A DNA stretch of 64,000 nt, from assembly GCF_030867095.1 (NCBI RefSeq), contig NC_081837.1:15146501-15210500 (forward strand). The letters run 5' to 3'. The notes under the pieces are model-generated. The model ran no database searches, was not told where the DNA came from, and saw only the letters and a program-made list of their open reading frames with translations. Numbering within the stretch: position 1 is the first letter of the stretch; every line of letters starts with the position of its first letter. Below are positions 12,632 through 22,754 of the stretch, piece by piece. The stretch comes from Alligator mississippiensis. Taxonomy: Eukaryota; Chordata; Crocodylia; Alligatoridae. The translations under genes were made by a program, and so were the position numbers.

Positions 12632-13766
12632 TAAAGAAACGCCAGTATACTGGTGCCATATCAGATTGGCACTGATAAAAGGAAAATTAACATTATCAGC
12701 TATTGGCTTTTTTTGGCCAGTGTAGCCAATAACATACAGATAAATGCAATATGCCTTCTGGTGGAAGTCCCCAGACACCATGTGCATGTGTGCAGCCACA
12801 CATGGCCAGGAATGCAGCCCAGCAGTGTGCAGAGCACTGCCCTGCAGGTAAGTCTGTGAAGGAGAAGGGGCAAGGGAGAGGGAAGGGGCATGGGGGGGGA
12901 GGGCAAATCAAGGCCCCCACAGTGAGGGAGGAAGTGGGGCAGGGACTGAGGCTGAGGGTGCTGCCCAGCCAGGGTGGTGAATGGGACCTTGGGGTGGGGA
13001 GCAGGACAGAAACACAGGCAGCTCCTCCAGGGGGTGTGCAGAGGGGGGTCAGCTCCCCAGTGCTGTGCGTACCCTTGGGGGAGGCAGAGGAGGTGCATGT
13101 GCTCCCTCAGATTTGTGCATGGGGTGGATGTGAGCTGCCTACTGTGGGCTCACAGCTGTCTGTCCTGCTGCCTTTTGCTCCAGGAGCCACACACTGGCTG
13201 CATGCCCCTGCTTACCCTGTAACAGTGGCGAGTTGTGTCTCCCGCTGCCGGGTGGGCTGGGGATGTGGCACAGCCAGCATGTGGTTCCTGGGGCAAAAGG
13301 CAGCAGGGCAGACAGCCCCAAGCCTGCAGTGGGCAGCCCGCCTTTGCTCTCACCTGGCTTGCCTCTGCTCCTAAAAGCAACCTCAGGCTTAAAAATGGTG
13401 GCAGCAGTGCTTGAACTAAAGCTCATTTAATGACCATTTTTAAGTGCTAGGACGCTGACCCCTTGGACAAACTGGCTGTGGCTCTGGCCCACTACAGCAT
13501 CCCATTCACCGCCCTGGCTGGACAGCTCCCCCAGCCCCAGCTCCAGCCCCTGCCCCACTCCCTTCCTCACCGTGAGAGCCTTGATCTGCTCCCCCCACAC
13601 TCCTTCCCTCCCCCTCCACAGACTTACCTGTAAGGAAGGTGCTGCTCTGCATGCTGCTGGGCTGTGCATTCCTGTAAATCGGTTATTGGATCAGAATCAG
13701 CCAATATGCCTAGTGAAGAATAGGCTATCGGTATGTGCCAAGAAAATCTCTATTGGTGCACCTCTA
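12632..13766. mobile_element. hAT non-autonomous element, TAGAGGTGCA ends, copy 2
   Basis: The right end ...TATTGGTGCACCTCTA matches copy 1 (5225-6292); the left end is more worn, but the following text (ttggcactgataaaaggaa) aligns with the reverse complement of copy 1's right end, so orientation is opposite. The flanks catgtttt (12624-12631) and tatgtttt (13767-13774) agree at 7 of 8. It is nested in the outer hAT and is therefore younger. GC-rich interior, with ggtaagtct at 12848 and gacttacctg near 13621. Confidence 0.82.
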
Positions 13767-13812
13767 TATGTTTTATATTTTAATCCCTTAAACATCAATT
13801 ATCATAATTAAA

Positions 13813-14291
13813 ACTAGCCAACTGCCCATTGAAAATGATTGGCGGGGGGGGAAGGGGGGAGACAGAGGCTCCAACCCCGCTCCCCGCTTCCCCCCACCGC
13901 TTTGGGCCGGGGCCGGTGACCACCACGGCATTCACGGTGGCAGCAGGGGGCAGCCACCAGTAATCCCACCCCGCTATTTGCTCCCCTCCCTCCCCTGTTC
14001 CCTGCCACTTTCCAGCTGGCTGTTGTTGCGGGGTGGGGGTTCCGGCTCCTGGCTCCAAGGAGCAGACCCATGGGGGCCTCCCCACTCCATCACCTCTGTT
14101 ATGGCAGCGCTCCAGTCCCCATCATCCCCCTCTGCCCTCCCCTCTGGCCTCTCAGTCCCCACTGGCACTGCGGCACTCCGTTGTCTGTCCCTGTCCATGT
14201 AGGGCACTCTGACTGGCTGCCGAGATAGTCAATGCAAGCATGAACAAAGCATTACAGACGGACAGACTTAGGCTTTTATAATATTAGAATT
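13813..14291 (+). repeat. Dispersed repeat with gacagacaga-type tail, copy 1
   Basis: Begins actagccaactgcccatt and ends acggacagacttaggctttt followed by ataatattagaatt. The copy at 62736-63030 has the same head and tail with a shorter, different middle. The fixed ends suggest a retroposed family, but I cannot assign its class. It lies inside the outer hAT. Confidence 0.6.
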
Positions 14292-14689
14292 AAATCCACG
14301 ATTACATAATTTCTGCCATGTATCCCCAGGGTTGTCTTGTGTACCCCACAGTTTGAGAACCCCTGCCTTAGACGAAAGATAGTCAAGGGATTTAGACTTT
14401 GGTTCTCTCTGCCATATACCATTTTTCTTTCTAAAGGATCTCCTCTGTACTTTTTGTGCACTAACTACATGTAGCCAGTACTATATAAAATTTGAAGACT
14501 ATCCTACTATTTGAAGATTAAAATTAAAGCTATTACTGTTTATTTAGTTTTTGTCATCCATCTAGCAGCGTTAATGGTATTTATCCACAGAAAGAGACAA
14601 GCCAAGATTCCTACACCCTGTTTTAACAATATATCTCAATTGAGAACTGCTCTCACACCCTTATTAGCACTCCTATAATAATTTCTCTC

Positions 14690-14870
14690 TTCAAAGCATT
14701 TTATGTATTAGTAACCTATCAATCTTCTTGACACCTGTGGGACAGGTAAATATTACTTCAGTTTGCAGATAGAGATATAGAAGGCAGAGATGTTAAGTGA
14801 CCTGCAGTAGGCCAAAATTAGAAAATCAGAGGAAACTTTAATATCAAAAGTCCCGTTTCCCAGCTTGTGT
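14690..14870 (+). repeat. MIR-like SINE fragment
   Basis: Carries the worn MIR core order: gggacaggtaaatattactt, then gatgttaagtgacctgcag, matching the 'gaggtaggtattatt ... gttaagtgacttgcc' layout. Strongly diverged, so it is an old copy. Confidence 0.6.
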
Positions 14871-16853
14871 ATTCAGATGATCATACCTCTTCCATTTTAA
14901 TAGCAGCCTTTTGTGCAATAAGGCCTGGTCTGCTAGGAAAGGAATCTTCTGTGTATTTAGTGGTATTCAGTATCCCTGCATATATTGTAGGAGCTAGTGT
15001 CTTCTCAGTCTTATGCAGGCTGGCAGTTCTAAACCTAAGAGCTAAATGCCAGACTCCATATCCTTCAAAGAATCTAGTTTTGACCCTCTCCCAGCTTTAC
15101 TGCTGAATACTTCAACTAAATTTTGTCCCAATGAAATGCAGAGAAGTTATTGTAAAAGAAATGACAAAACATGGAAGTCAGCTAACCTTACAAGACGAAT
15201 GCAACTGGACTGCAGTTGGTCAACAGTGAAATAATCTAACTTGTACTGACAAGAAAAATGAGAATTTGAAAACATGGAGCAGAGGGACTGGAAAGCAGAT
15301 AGCAGAATGAGGCAGAGAAATTGTATAGGGGTAGAGATGGGAAAGGTAATCATGGTGGATATTGTGGGGGTTTTTTAAGAACCTGGACAGATCACACATA
15401 GAGATGGAGTCCAAAGCAGCAAAATAGGGAACTGACAATCAATGAAGTCAGCGAACTGGTGCTGTTTGGAAAGGGAAGACGGAACAAATTTATAGTGGAG
15501 GAAGTAGTAGTTACGGGCTTTTCTCTGAAGGAACTGGTGGAGAAAGCAGATGTGAAGAATACACTGGTATTAGAAAGGCAGTCTTAGTAGTGCAGAGAGC
15601 AGAGCAAATCTTGTACAAGAGTGTCACTGTAAGAGAGCCCAGGGCCCAGTGGGCATCAGACTAGAGGTTCCAAAAAGGCTGTGCAACCCAGAATGATATT
15701 TAAAGGAAATGAGATGGGGATAGACAAAGAGAATGGGGACACTAAAATGCTAGATCAAGAACAGCATTCGGTGAAGACAAACTCAAGGGATGGTCATTTG
15801 CTCAGCAAGACAATAAATCAAGAACACAAGGTCAAATGAGGCTGACATGCAGGATATCGGTCTGGAAACTAAAGCTGCTGAACATAATGATAAGAGGCTA
15901 TAAGTAGAGAAAAAGGCAAACCCCAAATGTTTTACAACAGAGAGAAAATCAAATGGGGACAAGTCAAACATGGAAAGATGAATATGGAAGAAAAGGGAAA
16001 GACAATAAAAGTCAAGTGACCATACCACTCAGCAGAAGTCAAGGCCAAAAGTGACAGGCAAGGGAAAGAAGTCCAATGAGCTACCACACTCCTTCGTGAA
16101 TCACTTCGGACATGGTGCAAGAGAAGAAATAGCACTGGAAGCTGCAGATACCTGAAGAGATAGCACTAAAAGAAATCACTGGGATGCCTATGAATACTTA
16201 AAGATGTGTCTTGACATACCAAAAAGATAGCTCCTTAAAGAAACAAAGACATCTTATCTATGTCTGCTAGACAATGTCAACTGAAGACACTATAAAAGAA
16301 TGTTTTAGAATAACACATCTCAATTTCATACAATACCATTCATATTATTGATGGAGTGAACTACAGCTTCCAAAACAGGATGGTCTTTCCCAAGCACCAA
16401 ATATATTCTAAAAAAAAAAAAAAAAAAGGTCAAGATACATCTTTCAATAAGAAGAAAAACAAATGTGAAGCAAGAATGCTCATAGGCACCTCTTTCCATG
16501 TTTGAAATCTGTTTCTTTACTGTTGATTTAAATGACTCAAATTACTTCCAGTCATAATGACCATCATGTTTTACTGACTACACTATGACTAAGGTTACAT
16601 GATACACACACTATTTATACATAGGAACACTTGCAGAGGCTAGTACTGATGATAAATATCTGATTTAATGGCTGCAGAGTTAAGATAGTTCTGGGAAAAA
16701 GAGTTACAAGAAACATTCAAAAGCACTAGACCTTTGGATTGCAAGGTGCACGTTGTAAACATACACACTGGTATTTACAGTTGTCTGTTTTTTTTCACCT
16801 GTTATCATAGACCAACTAGAAGACTGCATAATAAAGCTGTGCTTATTAATGCT
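14871..16853. other. Purine-rich, gene-poor DNA
   Basis: 15240-16150 is strikingly A/G-rich on the plus strand, with repeated gagaa, aaagg and ggaga motifs and no clean repeat unit. Its minus-strand open frames are pyrimidine-biased and resemble no protein. A poly-A run lies at about 16411-16428. An ATTAAA (minus) at about 16663-16668 could serve as polyadenylation signal for the candidate exon just upstream. Confidence 0.4.
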
Positions 16854-16904
16854 TCAAATCTTCCAAGATAAGGTTTTAAAGTCATAATGTCTACTAAATT
16901 TATT
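16854..16904 (-). CDS. Candidate last exon of unidentified gene
   Basis: The minus strand has a good acceptor (ggtttctttaacag) followed by 16 codons reading NKFSRHYDFKTLSWKI and a stop. Phase 0 at the acceptor fits the phase-0 donor of exon 17610-17664. The reading is short, and a competing acceptor at about 17504 (ccctcctttacag) also gives an open phase-0 frame, so this is the weakest exon of the model. Confidence 0.25.
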   Translation of the reverse strand, partial: NKFSRHYDFKTLSWKI

Positions 16905-17081
16905 CTGTTAAAGAAACCTTAATGTACTAGAAGATATTCCAAACAGGGTGATTACTTACGCTAAATGCAATATTTTAAAAATACATCACTTAGACTAAGA
17001 AACCAGAAACCTATCACTTTGACCAGAGAGCAAAGTGTCTGCTTCTCCAAGTCCTGCACAGCTTAAAACAACCTCTTAGAA

Positions 17082-17295
17082 CAGGGGTAGGAAACGTTTT
17101 TTGGCTGGAGTGCCGAAAAAACCACAATCTCTACCCTGAAAGGTGCCAGAGTGCCGACATGCTGGAGCCCTGCTGGAAGCAGCCTGGGCTCCACAGCTAG
17201 CAGTGGCTGCTTAGAGCCCGGGCTGGTGGTGGTGTGCCAAGCAAAATGGCCTTGTGTGCCATGCTTGGCACACGTGCCAGGATTGCTGACCCCTG
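17082..17295. mobile_element. hAT MITE with exact 8-bp duplication
   Basis: A 214-bp element. Left end CAGGGGTAGGAAACG, right end GGATTGCTGACCCCTG. It is flanked on both sides by identical tcttagaa (17074-17081 and 17296-17303), the 8-bp duplication of hAT insertion. The GC-rich middle resembles the interior of the longer element at 29104-30351. Confidence 0.92.
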
Positions 17296-17609
17296 TCTTA
17301 GAAGTTAAAAAAGAATTTTTTACTCAAGCCATCTGTTACCCTTTCCCCTCTATCCACACACAAACATGCTGTACAAGTGGATTCCTCCCTAGAAAGCATG
17401 ATATTACTTGCTACTTATATTGTACCTTTCCTTGGTCTGGCAGTTGGTAGGATAAGGGTGGCCAGGAACCCCCCCCCCGATAAACAAAGCATTTATATTC
17501 TTAACCTGTAAAGGAGGGTTTCACTCCATATAAAGGGGTGTCATTACGTCCTGTGTTCAGGCTATTAGACAATCTAATTATAAGGAACCAAAACAAGTGT
17601 CATGTTTAC

Positions 17610-17664
17610 CTCTTTGTACAGCTTAACAGAGACCTTCTTGTTCTTCAGAAAGTAAATAAACCCC
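17610..17664 (-). CDS. Unidentified gene, candidate exon 4
   Basis: On the minus strand, an acceptor (acacatgttcag) opens into one spare base plus 18 codons, GFIYFLKNKKVSVKLYKE, ending at a strong donor AAAGAG|GTAAAC. The single leading base completes the codon split by the exon 3 donor and leaves phase 0. Lys-rich with an aromatic start. The same bases give stops in the other two frames. I do not recognise the family. Confidence 0.5.
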
Positions 17665-18112
17665 CTGAACATGTGTTTAGTGTTGGGGAGCTAGCCTAGC
17701 TGTGATCTGATAAAGGAAATACATCATAAACAAAAGAGAAACATGTTTGTGTGTAAACACTATTCCTCCAAGAACCTTCAGTCATACAACCCATACTTAT
17801 TACCAACTGGAAGTCAGGAAAGGGGAAAAGCATTTTTTCTGGAAAACTCCACTCATTTGTAAATTAACTGTCATCATAGGAAAGATGTTAATATATGTCA
17901 AGATTACATTGTTACCTCTATAAACCATAGTCTTGTTTTGATAACTTAAAACCAGACCCCTACCAATCTTCCTACTACTTAAAAGGACCTAGAAATGTCT
18001 GTACCAAATCCCAACATTCATTTTAAAAAGCTAAGTTTCTTGCTTTTTTTCCCTTCTAAATAATAGTTTGGTAGTATTTGGGTAGAAAATCTGCTGCTAT
18101 TTTTTTTTTTAC

Positions 18113-18349
18113 CTGGTATTCACAGAACCACACTTATGGTAACTCATAGCTGGCTTTGGTGATGTACCAAAAGTCTCTGTTTCTGCAAGAACCCCAAATT
18201 GGCTCCTTGCTGTAGGGGACACAGTGCCAGCACTGCTGCTAACAGTACTATAAATCAACACAGCCAGATTCTCCCTAACTTGTTTCTTACTAAAACCCAG
18301 CTGGTTTTCCTGGTGAGAAGTGGTGTCATCTCCATGCATGAAAAAAATT
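18113..18349 (-). CDS. Unidentified gene, candidate exon 3
   Basis: A 237-base open stretch on the minus strand between an acceptor with a long pyrimidine run (ccctctgtttagtccaatag) and the donor ACCAG|GTAAAA. It starts and ends in phase 2, so it could be skipped without shifting the frame. It encodes about 78 residues beginning IFFMHGDDTTSHQENQ, then GFSKKQVRENLAVL and a Ser/Thr-rich part (STVSSSAGTVSPTARS). No domain recognised; it looks disordered. A plus-strand open frame overlaps but lacks splice sites. Confidence 0.45.
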
Positions 18350-18533
18350 CTATTGGACTAAACAGAGGGTTGAGAGCAAATGACTCTGACATTATAATCC
18401 TGGCTATTGACCTTTCTACATAAAATATGACAGATTGAAAATTTCACATACCAGCATGTACTGTACCATAGGCAGATGAACCATCTAACAATTTAACTGG
18501 GTAACAGGAATTTATTAGTAACAGAACAGAAAG

Positions 18534-18606
18534 ATTTTCAGAGCTGGTGAGAACTCATAACTGAATTACATCAATGTAATGTATGGGTTCTCATCACCTC
18601 TGAAAA
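18534..18606. repeat. Old amniote hairpin repeat
   Basis: The stretch ttcagagctggtgagaactc pairs with gagaacccatac on the return arm (gttctcatcacctctgaa), leaving a short loop at attacatcaatgtaat. This matches the dispersed palindromic amniote repeat around a 'gctgagcac...gtgctcagc' core. No target duplication is visible. Confidence 0.6.
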
Positions 18607-18945
18607 GAGGCGCTAATTTGTTAGTACGTGTTATGAACGGTACTAACCTATTGGGCAATACAGGTATTGATTAAAACCTCAGAAACACCTTGCCCAAAAA
18701 CAAACAGGAGAAGCATACACCTAATTGTAGAGCAGTCAAATCATTAACTAAAGACTCAGTTGACAGGACACTGCACAAAGTCACACTTGCAGCCAAGGGA
18801 ACTGTGCACTTAGCCTTTATATGATTGCTATCACATGGAAACAACATTAGCCTGCACAAAAGATTGAGAGGTAATTCAATTTCTCTGCAAAGTCAAAGTA
18901 CATGAAACAAGAAGATCTCTCATCCATTCTTTTTCACACCAATAC

Positions 18946-18994
18946 CTTTCATTTTCACTTTTCAGACTCTTCCTCCTCTTGGACCTGCTTTCTC
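18946..18994 (-). CDS. Unidentified gene, candidate exon 2
   Basis: A 49-base exon on the minus strand. Strong acceptor (catgctcctctccattcag); weaker donor GAAAG|GTATTG. Read with two leading bases it encodes ESRSKRRKSLKSENE, a basic stretch like a nuclear-localisation signal. The leading phase fits the start exon's donor and the two trailing bases fit exon 3. The other frames hit stops. Confidence 0.5.
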
Positions 18995-19059
18995 CTGAAT
19001 GGAGAGGAGCATGTAGAATAGTTATTAGTTTTGCCATCTTCACCCTTTACCACTCAGTG

Positions 19060-19250
19060 AGTGTGTCTACACATGCACTTTGATACGCATTAGCTGATTT
19101 TAATACACATTAAAGTATCACAAAAAAGTGTGCACTTTTGCTAATGCACATTAAAACAAGCTAATGCACCTTTTCCTAGTACCTCAAAATAGAAGTTCTA
19201 AATTTAAAATGCATTAGCAAAAGCACATTAATGAACATGTAGACGAACCC
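19060..19250. mobile_element. MITE with GTCTACA ends and TTAATGTGCATTA motifs
   Basis: Left end gtgtgtctacacatgcactt; right end reads back as ggttcgtctacatgttcatt. The interior is built from repeated, partly inverted cattagc/cacatta blocks. About 190 bp, no coding sequence. Superfamily uncertain, as the flanking duplication is not clear. Confidence 0.65.
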
Positions 19251-21589
19251 AGTATTTTTAAAAAGCATTTTCCAAGAGATTCTTTAGAGATCTGTTGTCA
19301 TACAGCCCATCTCTTCCATACTTAAAGATCATTACAAAGACTACTAGTAATGCTAATACTTGCAAAGAATATTATTATAAAAACAGTGTATTTTCCCCGT
19401 AGAAACAGTAATCCAGAGGTCCACTGTCACAAGCAATCTTCAGCCAAGAGACACAGCATGTTCAGTGTAGGCAACTGAATAAATATGAAACAATTCTTCC
19501 CTCTAACATTTTTCCCCTCACATCAAGAGATAATGGAGAAGTTTTGAATGACCGCTTTTGAGTGGACTATTTAAAACTAAAACAGGCAGCTTGCTGAGAA
19601 CAATAGCGCAATAATTTTCAAAGTGGGGAAAATATAGAGAATGGCTCTGCCACTGCCAGAGAACAGCAAAGGAGAGTGAGGCCATTTTCCACTTCTGACT
19701 ACTTCAGTATGGAAGCAAAGTGGCCACTTCTAGGATCTATGCAACGGGCAACAAGCTTTTCTTCTCTGCATTTGCACTTTCTATTAAAACCTTTTCGCTA
19801 CACTTGCATTGCAGGCATGGACTGATAACTGCTCAGAAGAAAATCACCGCCACTTATAGTTAAGTACAGCGCTACCTTGCACTGTCCAGAAGCAGCAAGC
19901 ATTTGCACAATGCACAGTTCTACTACACATCCCCAACAAGCTTCCCTGAAAACCTAAACAAGGTTTGTTGTAACTAATGAGTAGATGTTAAAAGGAAAGT
20001 CTTAGAAAATAATCATTCATAGTGTTCTCCTCCAAAGGATATACAATGGAACTTACATTAAGAGCAGCCTCTAATAGGAAATTGTTCTCATCTTAAGAAA
20101 TTACTAAAAAAAAATTGACTTTATTTTTAATATGTTAACTTAAAGAACAATATTTTACGATGCCATAGATTTTAAAGGAATGAGGTAAGAGCCCAGTAAT
20201 GCAGTTTCAATACAGACCTCTATTCTTTCTGAATATATTTGAACAGTAACAGTTCTTAAGTTCTCCCCAATCCATTTTCACTTACACCCCAGTATAACAA
20301 CATGGCTCCATAAAACAGTCTACCCCACACAACTCAAGAACAGATAAACAAAATCCTATTGGTAGGCTTTGCTTCATTTAAACAGGTAAAAATTCACCCT
20401 TCCCTTTCTCCTCCAAATAGCAAACGTATCACGTGTCATTAACCTTAGTGGAAAAAATGCAAAATACTTTCATCCTTGTACACACATCTTCTTCAAGAGT
20501 CTGCCACATAACTGAAACTTTGATCAGGTAAACTAACCACCCTTCCCCCTTCCCCAAGATAAGCACCTTCTTATGCAACTCACACAAGCCACACTTAAGT
20601 AAAAAGCAGTCCCCTGGATACACATCATAATGAAGAACCGATTACTGCCCACTTCTGCCAGAGCTGAGCTTGGGTAAAGCGCCCTGCTCCCAGAGAAAGA
20701 GGTCCCTATCATCTTCAGTCTATTTCTCATAAATCCCATGCCCAACTTGATATCCCACCCTTCCAAGTCACGTCCATTCAGTCTGCTCCTGCCTCACGCC
20801 TGTCACCTATCCAGTTAAACTCATCGCCAATCTCAAGATAAACTTTTCCCTTCTTGGTCTGTTGCGCCCCACCTCATACAGATGCACATAACTACATCCC
20901 CCAAAAACCCATTCCCAGCAGATTTGGCTTCTGGACAGGTAGCCTGTACTCAGGAAAGCACGTCCGGTCGGGTCCGAGACCAGCGCTGTACGGAGAAGTC
21001 CCAGGCCGAGCTCTCACGAGTGTCCAGCTCTTGGAGGGGGGGGGGGGGAGATGCTGTCCTTGTCCACATGCAGCCCTGTGCCCACAAATCTCCCTACAAG
21101 AAAGGGTGCTGCACCCTGTCACCCGCTTTCCCAAGTTACACGCTCCCAACGTCTTGTCAGGTATTTTATCCCCTCCGCCAGGTGGAACAAGCACAGGATG
21201 CGCCGCTACGCACCGAGAAGCCCCTGCCTCGCAGCTCCAGACCACATACCAACACGCATCAAGCCCCCCTGCTTTCACCGGCACCTTGGGGCGTTACATC
21301 TCAGCTCGTGGGTCAGGGCGGATGGTGTGAGATTAGGGTGGTTTGCACAGGGGCGATCCTCCCTCGAGCTGGACTGGGTAACCTCCGGAGCAGCATTTCT
21401 CAACCCCAATGCGGGTGGCGAGAACACAAACTTCAGCAACGGGTCCACAAGCTTGAAGACCCCCCCCCCCCTGCAAGGCTGCCACCGCTCCCGCCTGCGA
21501 GGCAGTGAGGAGCAGGCACCGGCTGTGCACAGTTACCCGTGGGTGCTACTCCAAAAATAAAACTAAAGCACGGTTGGGAAGCTGCTGCC
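19251..21589. other. Putative first intron of minus-strand gene
   Basis: Lies between the proposed start exon and exon 2. GC content rises from about 20,900 towards the island. I see no named repeat and no coding exon; open frames at 20854-21560 lie in GC-rich, splice-poor sequence and overlap one another in several frames. Confidence 0.4.
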
Positions 21590-21846
21590 TTGCAGCCCGG
21601 CTCCTCCATGTCTCCCCTGCCCCAGGGAGCTCCTCCCCGCCCGCCCGCCCGCCCGCGGGCCCTGCCAGGCCCCGTCTTCTCCTGCGGGGTGCGGGGAGGC
21701 TCCCCCGGCCCCGCGCACTCGGGACGTGCCCGCTCCCCGCGCGCAGGGCCCGCCCCGGGCCGGGCGCGGCTGCCAGGCGAGCCCGGGGCTCCGCAGGCCG
21801 CGCCCGCTCCGGCCCGTTGTGGCGGCGGGCCCGCCGGCTGCTTTAC

Positions 21847-21880
21847 CGTCCGTGTGCGGCGCGGCTCCGGGCTGGGCCAT
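21847..21880 (-). CDS. Unidentified gene, start exon
   Basis: Minus-strand ATG at 21880 in a strong Kozak context (GCAGCCATGG), followed by MAQPGAAPHTD and one base, then a donor ACG|GTAAAG. The phase fits exon 2. The ATG overlaps a plus-strand ATG in the palindrome ccatgg; that plus reading (MAAPRRPRRPLRQRRG...) has no donor and stops after 34 codons. Position within the CpG island supports a first exon. The protein begins with a short Ala/Pro-rich leader; family unknown. Confidence 0.55.
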
Positions 21881-22028
21881 GGCTGCGCCGCGGCGGCCCC
21901 GCCGTCCCCTCAGGCAGCGGCGCGGGGGCAGCGAGCGACGAGAGCGGCCGGGCCGGGCCTCCGCCTCCGCCGCCTCATCCTGACAGCGGGCGGGGCCGCG
22001 GCGCGCAGGCGCGGGGGCACCACGGGAC

Positions 22029-22062
22029 CGGGGCGGGGCCGGGCCGGGCCGGGCCGGGCCTG
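22029..22062. repeat. GGGCC tandem repeat in CpG island
   Basis: ggggcgggg followed by about five copies of gggcc. A short GC-rich array just upstream (minus sense) of the proposed leader. It contains GC-box-like text and may be G-quadruplex-prone. Confidence 0.75.
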
Positions 22063-22599
22063 CGGGCTCCGTGCCAAGCCCCGGGGCTGTGGAAACACCC
22101 GCCGCCGCGGGGACAGCGGCGCTCGCTGAGCGCTTGAGACGGACGAGACCCCTGGGAGGAGCTCCGCGCACGGGCCGGGCCTTCCTCAAGCGTCTCTTAG
22201 CAAATGAGCCACCTCCGCATCTCCTCAGGACGCCAAGTGCTGCTTGTGCACCGGCCGGCTTTCGGAGATATATCTTTTTTTAAAGTTTAGCGCATCTGGT
22301 GGGACCTGAATTTCCTCAAGCGGTTCCTGCCTTCAGGCCTGGGAAAGATGTGGCAAGATCCCCAGGCGGGAAGGTTTCGAGGGACGAGACCCTCCACACG
22401 CGTATCCTCGTGCCGCAGGTGTAGGCCGGGGGTGGCCAGAGGGTGCACAGCTGGTTTGTGGCGTGCCTGCCCAAAAGGTGGGCTCCCGCTCTTTGAGTCT
22501 TAGTTTGTCTAGCTCCTAGGTCCTGACGCTAAACGTCGGTCGTCTCTTTTATAAATGATCAAATCATCGGTCCAGGACCGAGAGCGAGCAGACCTGCGT

Positions 22600-22720
22600 T
22601 GTGGTTTTTAACCCCCGTGGGCGACTCTTTGTATGGCCTGGGGTCTCTGTGCCTTGGTATCCCTGGTCAGTACAATGAGGATAACGGTGCTTATTTCACT
22701 TTTGCAAATGGCTTTGAAAG
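22600..22720 (+). repeat. MIR-like SINE fragment
   Basis: The sequence ctctgtgccttggtatccct, then cagtacaatgaggataac, follows the MIR order 'cctcagtttcctcatctgtaaaatggggataa'. Diverged. Confidence 0.5.
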
Positions 22721-22754
22721 CGGAGGAGGAGATGTTGCATATGGGTGTTGAATG

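Larger units (their letters stand above)
12553..14365. mobile_element. Outer hAT element carrying two insertions
   Basis: Left end CAGAGGTTCCCAACTTTTT and right end AGTTTGAGAACCCCTG are a hAT TIR pair. The flanks ctatagat and ccttagac agree at 5 of 8. Most of the 1.8 kb is foreign: a second hAT at 12632-13766 and a gacagacaga-tailed repeat at 13813-14291. The element's own DNA is only about 12553-12631, 13767-13812 and 14292-14365. Confidence 0.75.
21590..22250. promoter_or_regulatory. CpG island promoter
   Basis: The only dense CpG block in the window: very high GC, many CG dinucleotides, GC boxes (ggggcgggg near 22029; gcgggcggggcc near 21986) and no TATA box. It contains the proposed minus-strand start exon and its GC-rich 5' leader. 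CpG islands commonly mark vertebrate promoters and may fire both ways; I found no convincing plus-strand exon with a splice donor. Confidence 0.85.

Noticed and set aside
16965-17040. Perfect GTAAGT donor on the minus strand near 16955
   Set aside because: Every upstream frame between possible acceptors meets a stop before the donor, so no coding exon fits.
21389-21405. Possible hAT left end (cagcatttctcaacc)
   Set aside because: No right partner TIR within a reasonable distance.
16854-21880. Naming the gene as CENP-R (ITGB3BP)
   Set aside because: A KR.SLK-like stretch and a later Ser/Thr-rich part are loosely reminiscent, but the match is too weak. The bidirectional neighbour expected from mammals (EFCAB7 on the other strand) was not found in the following 40 kb.
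21505-22189. Long overlapping open frames on both strands (up to about 210 codons)
   Set aside because: They occur in several frames at once in a CpG island, where stops are rare. Only the short MAQPGAAPHTD start with a donor is compatible with a spliced gene.
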